Part shown: positions 24,313-30,967 of the stretch, in pieces
How the letters are laid out: every line of letters starts with the position of its first letter
How positions within the stretch are numbered: position 1 is the first letter of the stretch
Source of the DNA: Oscillospiraceae bacterium
GTDB lineage: Bacteria > Bacillota > Clostridia > Oscillospirales > Oscillospiraceae
Assembly (NCBI GenBank): GCA_031262065.1
Contig: JAISIK010000009.1
Span: 1 to 39,930 of the forward strand
Direction: 5' to 3'
DNA: 39,930 nucleotides
The notes under the pieces: generated by a model
Told to the model about the DNA's origin: nothing
Databases searched by the model: none
What the model saw: only the letters and a program-made list of their open reading frames with translations
Translations under genes and position numbers: made by a program

Positions 24313-25227
24313 TTAAATCAAAAATGCGGAATCCAGAACTTCGCCTGCGTGCGAAGCGGAAAGCTGCGATTTCGGCGGGAAAAGGGCAGCGGTTTTTTGT
24401 TCCATCGCCTTGTGCAGCTCGGAAAGCTGCGCGTGGTCGAGCGCCTGCGCCGCTGCGCGAAGCACGGTTTCCGTGGCGCCAAAATCCAAAATCAGCCCCA
24501 TGGAAACAACCTCTTTCACCAATTCCTCGCGGCGTGCCCGCCCGAGAGCTGCGTCACGCGCAAGTGCGCGGTAATCCTCTTTCTGTGCAGGCGAGCCCGC
24601 CTTTTGCACATATTCCTCCAAAGACATATACAAGCCTCCCTTCATCGCTTTCAGAACGCCCGCCTCGCGCTGCGCGGGAACTGCGACAAAAGAGAATTCG
24701 TAAGCGTCCGTGGGCGCAGAGAGAATCGCAATGCAGATTTTCCCGTCATAGCCGACGCCCTTTTGATGCATGCAAGTTCCGTAAGGCTTCCCGCAGATGG
24801 AACAGGTCATCTCAGCCATGGCGCAGCCGACCGAAACCTCCTTCTTAATGCCGCCCTCGATTTCGGCGATCAAATCCGCGTTTTTGTCCGTGCGCAGCAT
24901 GTAGGCGCTTGCCTGCACGAAGTGCAGGTCTCCGTCGCGCAGCACTTGTGTGTCGAAAATACGGGCAACCTGTCTGTTTGCAGACCATTCGTGATCGCAA
25001 ATGCCCGTTTTTCCGATGAAAAGTGCAGCCAAAGCGGGCAGCGCACGCTCATCGAAGCACTCAAAATCACGGTCAGGCAGATTGTCGCACAGTCGCATCG
25101 AGAAGCAATAGACCTCTTCTGCTGCCAGCGGCGATTTGGATAATGCGTTGATTTTCTTCAGCTGCTCGTCATTCGGTGTTCCCGCCGAAAGAAGGGCAGC
25201 CGCCTTGTTGATTTGCGTAAAAATCAC
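24313..25227 (-). CDS. Phage head protein, prohead-protease-like, with a CxxC...CxH zinc-like insert
   Basis: The 304-residue product lies between portal and capsid genes, the usual place of a prohead protease. The stretch IKKEVSVGCAM and TDAYEFSFVAVPAQREAGV resembles the protease core of HK97-type prohead peptidases. Between them a CSICGKPYGTCMHQ segment (Cys142, Cys145, Cys152, His154) looks like a zinc knuckle. The C-terminal half may be the scaffold or delta-like domain. The GTG at 25225-25227 overlaps the AGGAGG Shine-Dalgarno, so initiation is probably at a downstream non-canonical codon (ATT or ACG). No ATG occurs before residue 44. Confidence 0.6.
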   Translation of the reverse strand: MIFTQINKAAALLSAGTPNDEQLKKINALSKSPLAAEEVYCFSMRLCDNLPDRDFECFDERALPALAALFIGKTGICDHEWSANRQVARIFDTQVLRDGDLHFVQASAYMLRTDKNADLIAEIEGGIKKEVSVGCAMAEMTCSICGKPYGTCMHQKGVGYDGKICIAILSAPTDAYEFSFVAVPAQREAGVLKAMKGGLYMSLEEYVQKAGSPAQKEDYRALARDAALGRARREELVKEVVSMGLILDFGATETVLRAAAQALDHAQLSELHKAMEQKTAALFPPKSQLSASHAGEVLDSAFLI

Positions 25228-25230
25228 CTC

Positions 25231-26367
25231 CTAAGTAGTAGCGGCAGCGCATAGCTGCGCCGCCTGTGCGCGGTAAAGCGCTGCGTGCGACTCCTCCAAA
25301 ATATCCTGTAAGCTGATGTCGTCCCAGACGATTTCCGGGGTGCAGGCGTAGCCGTTCAGGCGCAGCCACAGCTCGCAGATGCGCGTAAGCGTAGGGTCAA
25401 GCGTGCGGCGAATCGCCCAGAGTTCGCTTGTGAGCAAATCGCTCTGCTGCGCGCTCATGCGCTCGGTGCTCGACCAGTTCAGCCCGAGCAGGAAGGGCGG
25501 CAAGCCCGTTTTTGCCACCAACTGCTCCAGAATTTGCCGCACAGGGGTTTCCGAGTCGAGGATTTGCCCGTCCGCGCCGATGACCTTCACCGAAACATCG
25601 CCCACTGCCACGAAATCGCGCACCACGCCGGATTTGGAGTCCTGCATCGCGGCAGACCATTCTCCGGCGATGGCGTCGGCGCGCGCGCCGGCGTTAGTTC
25701 CCATGCTCTCGCCGGACGGCTTGCAGACCACGGCGTAGCGCACGTTGCCCGCTCGTTCCCAGTTCGTGCCGATGGTGTTGTAGATTTTCAGCAGAATGTC
25801 GGTTAGAAACGGCATGGAGCGAAACAGCGAAACGCCGTAGGGATTTGCGGGTTCGGGGTTGAGGGTTGTGAAGAGAAGCAGGTGCTGGTAGGGCAGCGGG
25901 CGCAGTGTGCCGCTGTCGTCGGTGGCGCACAGGGTGATTTCGAGCGGACTGCCGCCCTCGTGCACCTGCACTTGACTCACATCCCCCCAGCAGACTGCGC
26001 TGAGCTTCCCGCCCGCAACGACCATCTCGCCGACCGCCCTGCCATAGGTCAGCAAGCTGTCGGTGTAGGCGGAGAGAAAGCTGTGGATGCCGCGCTGCCC
26101 GCGTCCGCAGGGCACGGTGCGCAGAAACTGCGCCAGAGCGGCTTCCGCCGCGGGGTCTGCGCACTGCACATGGAAACCGCCGCTCAGCCGTACGAGTTTT
26201 CCCACCGCAGCGTCAAGAATCGGCAGCGCCTCGCGCATGGACTGATACAGTCGGTGCTCACAGCCGCCCAGGGGCACGTAGGAACGCACTGCGCCGAAGG
26301 GGTGTTCCCGCCCGTGACGCAGCTGCGAAACTGCGCCGGGCGGCGCTTTGGAACGCTTGGATTTCAA
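25231..26367 (-). CDS. Phage portal protein
   Basis: The 378-residue protein starts with TTG (26365-26367) nine nt after GGAGG. It forms the dodecameric ring through which DNA is packaged. Portal-like features include TDSLLTYGRAVGEMVV, LLLFTTLNPEPANPYGVSLFRSM, and the C-terminal clip/stem region ILEQLVAKTGLPPFLLGLNW plus ERMSAQQSDLLTSELWAIRRTLDPTL. It is preceded by terminase and followed within 3 bp by the protease-like gene. Length is normal for compact portals. Confidence 0.82.
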   Translation of the reverse strand: MKSKRSKAPPGAVSQLRHGREHPFGAVRSYVPLGGCEHRLYQSMREALPILDAAVGKLVRLSGGFHVQCADPAAEAALAQFLRTVPCGRGQRGIHSFLSAYTDSLLTYGRAVGEMVVAGGKLSAVCWGDVSQVQVHEGGSPLEITLCATDDSGTLRPLPYQHLLLFTTLNPEPANPYGVSLFRSMPFLTDILLKIYNTIGTNWERAGNVRYAVVCKPSGESMGTNAGARADAIAGEWSAAMQDSKSGVVRDFVAVGDVSVKVIGADGQILDSETPVRQILEQLVAKTGLPPFLLGLNWSSTERMSAQQSDLLTSELWAIRRTLDPTLTRICELWLRLNGYACTPEIVWDDISLQDILEESHAALYRAQAAQLCAAATT

Positions 26368-26415
26368 AAGAGAATCCCTCCTTTCAAAGAATGTATTGAT
26401 AAACGCTTGCGCGTG

Positions 26416-27657
26416 TTATCCGCGTCTTACGATTGCGCGCGCTGCAATGGGCGCTTCCTGATGAGAGAGCACGGTTGCAGCGAAGTATCGCATGTCGTCC
26501 ATGGCGTGGTCATGCTCTTTTTTTACCGTGTCTGTTCCTGCGCGTGTGTCCCAGACGTACTGCTCCATTTCGCGCAGGCAGTCGCCACAGGTGTCGCAAA
26601 TGACCAGTTTGCCGCTCTTTAAGAGGTCCGAGGTGCGGCGGATTCCGGAAATCACGTCATTGTCCGCCCGTTTCACATGCAGCCCGCGCCTGCGCAGGGT
26701 TTCGATAAAACTTGCGGCTGAGGGGTCAACAATAATTGCCTCAATCTTTCGCGACCCTGCGAGCTGTTCGAGGGCGTCCGCGTATTCCGCGTCTGTCATT
26801 TGCCGCATTTGCTGCCGCGAGTCGAAATAGAATTCCTTCACGCGATACCAAACGCCGCCCAGCTGCCCCCATAGCCCAAAGGACGCAGGATTTACCGTAC
26901 CGTAGTCGCAGGAGATGTACCATTTTGAAAACGTGCCCGTCGGCACGCTCGGCGCATCGGCAGCGTCGAAAAAATCATATACGCGCCCTTCGGCAGCCAC
27001 CCATTGCCCCAGTACGAAGCGGCGGAAGAATACACCGGAGTAAAGCCTGCTGTAGCGCTGCCGGATGGCAGGGGAGAGCGCGGGGTTGTCCTGCATCGTA
27101 AAGTGCAGATACAGACAGTTGCGCGCCTGCGCGTTACAGACCCACTCCGTGTAAAACCAGTGCCGCGGCCCTTCGGGGTTACAGTTAAACCAGAGCCTGC
27201 TGCCGCTCACGGAGCAGCGCGCGCAGGCCTGCTCGACGAAACTGCGCGGCATAAGCGCGACCTCGTCAAGCAGAACGCCCGCGAAGGTTATACCTTGGAT
27301 TAAGGACGACGAGCTTTCGTCGCGTCCGCCGAAGATGTAAAAATCGTTGCTGCGCCCGCGATAAGTCACGCGCACCAGATTTTCGCTGCGCTTTTCCTTC
27401 ACGCTGAAGCCGATGGCGCTGAGTTTCGGCAGAAGTTCGGTGAGCACGTTTCTCCGCAGGGAGGAAATGGTCTTGCCGCAGATGCCGAAGCGCGCGCCGC
27501 GAAAATCGCTCATAGCCCATAGGAAGAAGCTCAGCCCCATGCAAAGGGTTTTTCCCGAGCGTACCGCGCCGTCGCAGATAATCGCCTCGCAGGAGTGGTG
27601 CGGACTTTTCTTGCGCCACCAGTTCAGGACAACGCGCTGCTTTTTAGAGAATTTCAT
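26416..27657 (-). CDS. Phage terminase large subunit
   Basis: The 413-residue packaging motor ATPase-nuclease begins at ATG 27657, overlapping the small subunit gene by 14 bp. Walker A GAVRSGKT is at residues 30-37 and Walker B GVLLDEV (Asp131-Glu132) follows. The nuclease domain shows ISCDYGTVNPASFGLWG, AIIVDPSAASF and the acidic DHAMDDMRYF near the C-terminus. Overall it matches the PBSX-type terminases. All catalytic elements appear intact, so DNA packaging could be functional. Confidence 0.92.
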   Translation of the reverse strand: MKFSKKQRVVLNWWRKKSPHHSCEAIICDGAVRSGKTLCMGLSFFLWAMSDFRGARFGICGKTISSLRRNVLTELLPKLSAIGFSVKEKRSENLVRVTYRGRSNDFYIFGGRDESSSSLIQGITFAGVLLDEVALMPRSFVEQACARCSVSGSRLWFNCNPEGPRHWFYTEWVCNAQARNCLYLHFTMQDNPALSPAIRQRYSRLYSGVFFRRFVLGQWVAAEGRVYDFFDAADAPSVPTGTFSKWYISCDYGTVNPASFGLWGQLGGVWYRVKEFYFDSRQQMRQMTDAEYADALEQLAGSRKIEAIIVDPSAASFIETLRRRGLHVKRADNDVISGIRRTSDLLKSGKLVICDTCGDCLREMEQYVWDTRAGTDTVKKEHDHAMDDMRYFAATVLSHQEAPIAARAIVRRG

Positions 27658-28081
27658 TCTCGTCGCCTTCTTCCGCAGCTGCGAAGAAGGCGGCGGCGCA
27701 GTCGGTATCCTCTGCGCCCGATTCAAGCAGCAGCTCCAGCGCGCGTACGCGGTCAAGCAGCTTGATTTCAACCGTGCCCTTGTCGTTGCGCTTGAGTTCC
27801 GAGAGCAGGCTCAAATCCAGAGAATCGATGTTCGGGTTCTCCTCGAGAACCAAACGCACGCAGTCGTTCGCCCGCCCGAAGGCAAGCTGGGCAAGCCTGC
27901 GCACGACGTCGGACTTGCTCGGTGCGCACTGCCCGCGCTGCAGGGAAAGCTCCCGTTGCACCGCAGGACTTGCCAGCAGCTTCACCCCGTCGAGCTTTCC
28001 GATCGCCTGCGCGGCATGCTGCGCGTCGAAGGAGCGAAGATAGGCGCTTACAAAGCGCCGCTTGTCAGATAGAAATTGCAT
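27644..28081 (-). CDS. Phage terminase small subunit
   Basis: The 145-residue protein starts at ATG 28081 after GAGGTGA. It begins with a segment typical of PBSX-type small terminases (KRRFVSAYLRSFDAQHAAQAIG), a helix-turn-helix-like DNA-binding region (KLLASPAVQRELSLQRG). It then has helical oligomerisation stretches and an acidic C-terminus (AAEEGDENEIL). It is the first gene of the module and overlaps the large subunit. It should select DNA for packaging. Confidence 0.75.
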   Translation of the reverse strand: MQFLSDKRRFVSAYLRSFDAQHAAQAIGKLDGVKLLASPAVQRELSLQRGQCAPSKSDVVRRLAQLAFGRANDCVRLVLEENPNIDSLDLSLLSELKRNDKGTVEIKLLDRVRALELLLESGAEDTDCAAAFFAAAEEGDENEIL

Positions 28082-28094
28082 AAAATCACCTCAG

Positions 28095-28118
28095 GCAGCG
28101 GGAAAAGTGTTCCGCTGC
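28095..28118 (-). promoter_or_regulatory. Hairpin in the leader of the phage module
   Basis: GCAGCGG (28095-28101) and CCGCTGC (28112-28118) form a stem, extended by two more pairs, about 14 bp upstream of the terminase start and next to its Shine-Dalgarno. It could attenuate translation or transcription of the module. Confidence 0.4.
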
Positions 28119-28135
28119 GAAATTTTGGGCGCAAA

Positions 28136-28167
28136 AAAAACGCGCCTTTAACCAAAAGCGCGTTTTT
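28136..28167. terminator. Bidirectional terminator-like hairpin upstream of the phage module
   Basis: AAAAACGCGC (28136-28145) and GCGCGTTTTT (28158-28167) are perfectly complementary with T-runs on both strands. For minus-strand RNA it lies in front of the terminase genes. Any promoter to its right would therefore be attenuated, unless the promoter lies between it and 28081. Confidence 0.7.
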
Positions 28168-28181
28168 GCGGCAATTGCCGC
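28168..28181. promoter_or_regulatory. Perfect 14-bp palindrome, possible operator
   Basis: GCGGCAATTGCCGC is fully self-complementary and sits between the terminator hairpin and the divergent lipoprotein promoter. It might bind a dimeric regulator; this is a guess from symmetry only. Confidence 0.3.
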
Positions 28182-28202
28182 GAAGAATACAACTGTTTCT
28201 AC

Positions 28203-28231
28203 TTGTGAGAAAAAAATTCTTGTGTTATAAT
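28203..28231 (+). promoter_or_regulatory. Promoter for the small lipoprotein gene
   Basis: TTGTGA (28203-28208) and TATAAT (28226-28231) are 17 bp apart, 47 bp before the start codon. Confidence 0.7.
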
Positions 28232-28278
28232 GCGAATGATCTCAAAACTGCCGCCCGGCGGAAAGGCAAGGTCAAAAA

Positions 28279-28767
28279 ATGAAGAAAATACTTTTCGGCA
28301 GTCTCTGCATGGTGTTGCTGCTCTTAACTGCCTGCGCAACGGGAGAACCCGTCCGCCGCTACTGCGACTATTTATCTATAGAGATCCCCGACACGATGCA
28401 AAGCGCCGGGGCGACGGACGATGGAGCAGCCTTTGCCATGGCATATGTTCAGGACGAGTGTCAACTCACCGTGCTTGCAGAAGACAAGGCGGAGATTGCG
28501 CAGGAGTACGCAGCCGAAACGCTCGAGCAATATGCCGCGTTAGTGCTGGAGAAAAATGCTGTGGATGCAGAGCCGATTTATAGCGCAGAGGGCAATCTCT
28601 GCGCGGAGTTCGAGACAAATATGAACGGCACATGGTGCTATTTTTACTACGTATTTCTCGATGATGATACTTCCTATCTGACAGTGCAGTTTGGCGCTCT
28701 GCGCGAAGACCGCGCGGACTTTGCACCGCGCTTCCGCGATTGGGAAGCCACGATTGAATTGCTGTAA
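28279..28767 (+). CDS. Small lipoprotein of unknown function
   Basis: The 162-residue protein has a lipoprotein signal with lipobox LLTAC (Cys19). The mature part is acidic and mixed alpha/beta (YLSIEIPDTMQ, CQLTVLAEDKAEIAQEYAAE, CYFYYVFLDDDTSYLTVQFGAL). No enzymatic motif was recognised. Layout (IPDTM near the start, a central helix, a two-strand end) recalls small PsbP/DUF-type surface lipoproteins of Clostridia, but no family is claimed. It has its own promoter and a convergent terminator shared with rnjA. Confidence 0.75.
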   Translation: MKKILFGSLCMVLLLLTACATGEPVRRYCDYLSIEIPDTMQSAGATDDGAAFAMAYVQDECQLTVLAEDKAEIAQEYAAETLEQYAALVLEKNAVDAEPIYSAEGNLCAEFETNMNGTWCYFYYVFLDDDTSYLTVQFGALREDRADFAPRFRDWEATIELL

Positions 28768-28771
28768 ATTG

Positions 28772-28815
28772 AAAAACTGCGGGGCAAGGAATCACTCCTT
28801 GCCCCGCGCAGTTTT
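28772..28815. terminator. Convergent terminator between the lipoprotein gene and rnjA
   Basis: AAAACTGC plus GGGGCAAGGA (28773-28790) pair with TCCTTGCCCC and GCGCAGTTTT (28796-28815), leaving a 2-nt bulge. A-runs and T-runs flank both sides, so it can serve both converging genes. It overlaps the rnjA stop codon. Confidence 0.8.
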
Positions 28816-30469
28816 ATACTTCCATAATGATCGGCAGGATCATCGGGTTTCGCTTGGTGTTCTTAAACAGGAACTGCGACAGGTCATGCTTAATCGTCGC
28901 CTTGATGGTTGCCCAGTCAGAGATTTTGCGCTCCTGACAGTTGTCAAGCGCCCTTGCTGCCACCATGCGCATTGCCTCCATCAAATCGTCGTTTTCCTTG
29001 ATGTAAACAAAGCCGCGCGTGATAATATCGGGGCCCGACAGAAGAGAGCCGTCTTGACTCGACAGATTCACGCATACGACAATCATGCCGTCGCTTGCCA
29101 GATGCTTGCGGTCGCGCAGGACTACGCTGCCCACGTCGCCCACACCCATGCCGTCAACGAGCACCTTGCCTGCGGGCACAGTGCCGTTCACCTTGCAGGT
29201 TTTCTGTGTGCATTCAATCACGCTGCCAATATCGGCAATGACAATATTCCGCGGGCTCATGTGCATTTGCTGCGCCAAGGCGGCATGCTTTTGCAAATGC
29301 CGCTGCTCGCCGTGCACGGGGATGAAAAAGCGCGGTTTGGTGAGCGCGTGGATAATTTTCAGCTCTTCTTGACAAGCGTGCCCCGAAACGTGCAAACCTT
29401 CAAGCTTGTCGTAAATCACGTCCGCCTTCTTGCGGTACAGCTCGTTAATAATGCGCGAGACCGCTTTCTCATTGCCCGGAATGGCAGAAGCGGAGATAAT
29501 GATATGGTCGCCCGGCATAATCTCGATTTGCCGATGGTTGGAAAACGCCATGCGGTAAAGCGCCGACATATTTTCACCCTGCGAGCCGGTAGATACGATA
29601 ACCACTTTATCCTTCGGCAGGGATTTAATCTGGTTCAGGTCAACCAGTGTGCCCGCCGGAATATTCAAATAGCCAAGCTCTGTGGAGACTTTCAGAATAT
29701 TCTCCATGCTGCGCCCGGTGATGGCGACCTTTCTGCCGTGACGGTGCGCCACCGCGAACACAGCCGCAATGCGGTGCATGTTCGAGGCAAAAGTCGTTAC
29801 GATAATGCGTTCCTTGCAGGCGTTAAAATGCCGGTCGAGGCTGTCGGTGACCAAGGATTCCGAGGGGGTGTAGCCCTGCCGCTCGACATTTGTCGAGTCG
29901 CACAGAAGCGCATATACGCCCTCTTTTCCCAGTTCGCCCAGACGACCGAGGTCGGTCATGCCGTCTTCTGCCGTGGGGTCGAGCTTGAAGTCGCCGGTCA
30001 TAATAATCGTGCCCACAGGGGTTTTGATTGCAAACGCGCAGGCGTCTGCAATCGAGTGATTCACGTGGATGAACTCTACGCTGAAGCAGCCCGCCTTCAC
30101 AACAGCGCCTGCCTTGTGCGTTACGAGTTGGGACTTCGCAAGCAGTTTATGCTCTTCAAGTTTGTGCTTAATCAGGCCGTTTGTTAGTGGTGTGGCGTGC
30201 ACAGGGGCATTGACCGCCTGCAGAACATAGGGCAGCGCACCGATATGGTCCTCGTGACCGTGTGTGATGAAGAAGCCGCGCAGCTTCGCTTGGTTTTCGA
30301 CAAGATACGTGACATCTTGAATCACCAAATCTACGCCGTACATGTCGTCCTCAGGAAAGCCCAGACCGCAATCGACAACGATCATGTCCTTGCCGTACTC
30401 CAGTACGGTCATGTTCTTGCCAATCTCGTTGAGTCCGCCGAGAGGGATGATTTTCAATTTTTCCGCCAA
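28814..30469 (-). CDS. rnjA: Ribonuclease J
   Basis: The 551-residue metallo-beta-lactamase/beta-CASP nuclease performs 5'-3' exonuclease and endonuclease RNA decay and maturation in Firmicutes. The start is TTG (30467-30469) after AAGGAG with a 9-nt spacer. The zinc site HGHEDHIGALP is at residues 70-80. VIVSTGSQGENMSALYRMA and HVSGHACQEELKIIHALTKP (beta-CASP motifs) and the FIPVHGEQRHL motif are intact. Length equals the family norm. It is convergent with the lipoprotein gene; a 161-bp palindromic element lies upstream. Confidence 0.95.
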   Translation of the reverse strand: MAEKLKIIPLGGLNEIGKNMTVLEYGKDMIVVDCGLGFPEDDMYGVDLVIQDVTYLVENQAKLRGFFITHGHEDHIGALPYVLQAVNAPVHATPLTNGLIKHKLEEHKLLAKSQLVTHKAGAVVKAGCFSVEFIHVNHSIADACAFAIKTPVGTIIMTGDFKLDPTAEDGMTDLGRLGELGKEGVYALLCDSTNVERQGYTPSESLVTDSLDRHFNACKERIIVTTFASNMHRIAAVFAVAHRHGRKVAITGRSMENILKVSTELGYLNIPAGTLVDLNQIKSLPKDKVVIVSTGSQGENMSALYRMAFSNHRQIEIMPGDHIIISASAIPGNEKAVSRIINELYRKKADVIYDKLEGLHVSGHACQEELKIIHALTKPRFFIPVHGEQRHLQKHAALAQQMHMSPRNIVIADIGSVIECTQKTCKVNGTVPAGKVLVDGMGVGDVGSVVLRDRKHLASDGMIVVCVNLSSQDGSLLSGPDIITRGFVYIKENDDLMEAMRMVAARALDNCQERKISDWATIKATIKHDLSQFLFKNTKRNPMILPIIMEV

Positions 30470-30617
30470 GTTATTTTACTCCTTTTCATGGTAGAATACG
30501 TATTTTACGGTGCGAACAGCGCCGTATAAGTACAAAAATATGTGCGGCTCTGACATCGAACCGCAATAAAGCGCAGGGATGCAAGCGCAGTGCCTCAAAA
30601 CAGGGTTTGCGCTATTA

Positions 30618-30778
30618 GGTGCTACCGCACAAAGCCCGGCGCGGCATCTTGACAGCGAATTTTCCGTCAGAAAGCCCAAAAATGCTCGTGAATACACAAA
30701 GTATTGCCTGCGCTTTTTACGCATTCTTACGAAAAATTCTCGCGCCAAGCTGCATACCGTCTTTTGTGCGGTAGCGCC
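30618..30778. repeat. Palindromic MITE-like element in the rnjA-gdpP intergenic region
   Basis: GGTGCTACCGCACAAA (30618-30633) and TTTGTGCGGTAGCGCC (30763-30778) are inverted repeats with one mismatch. Weaker similarity between the two halves extends inward about 60 bp (TTGACAGCGAATTTTCCGTC in one half matches a diverged copy in the other). It is non-coding. The remainder of 30470-30922 contains no evident gene. Confidence 0.55.
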
Positions 30779-30883
30779 TTAAACAAAACTCGTGCACTGC
30801 GGGTAGTATAGCACAAATCCGCCGCAAAGTATACATTTTTTTGAAAAAGGGGAAAATGCAGGCAAATTCGTCCAATCAAACAG

Positions 30884-30912
30884 TGGAAATACCTGCAAAA
30901 ATTTGCTATACT
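30884..30912 (+). promoter_or_regulatory. Promoter for gdpP-rplI-dnaB
   Basis: TGGAAA (30884-30889) and TATACT (30907-30912) are 17 bp apart. A TG one base upstream of the -10 makes it an extended type. It lies about 56 bp before the proposed gdpP start. Confidence 0.5.
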
Positions 30913-30967
30913 ATATGGGACAATGCCCATTGCGGCAATTCGCACGAGAAAACCGCTGGGAGAAGAG

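Larger units (their letters stand above)
19061..28081 (-). mobile_element. Compact phage-derived structural module (contractile-tail type), without integrase, replication or lysis genes
   Basis: Thirteen intact genes run leftward in classic morphogenetic order from small terminase (28081) to tail hub (19061). Most junctions overlap or are a few bp apart. Packaging, capsid, connector, sheath, tube-like and hub functions are recognisable. Tape measure, tail chaperone, spike, baseplate wedge, fibre, holin/endolysin, integrase and regulators are absent inside the interval and its flanks. The flanks are ordinary chromosomal genes (hinT on the left, a lipoprotein and rnjA on the right). This is either a prophage remnant or a domesticated particle. 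Confidence 0.85.

Noticed and set aside
24127..25143. Plus-strand 338-codon frame antisense to the protease-like and decoration-like genes
   Set aside because: Shadow frame crossing two real genes; no motif or ribosome binding site.
28691..30187. 498-codon plus-strand frame antisense to rnjA
   Set aside because: rnjA has complete catalytic motifs; the antisense translation is rich in His/Asn with no recognisable domain.
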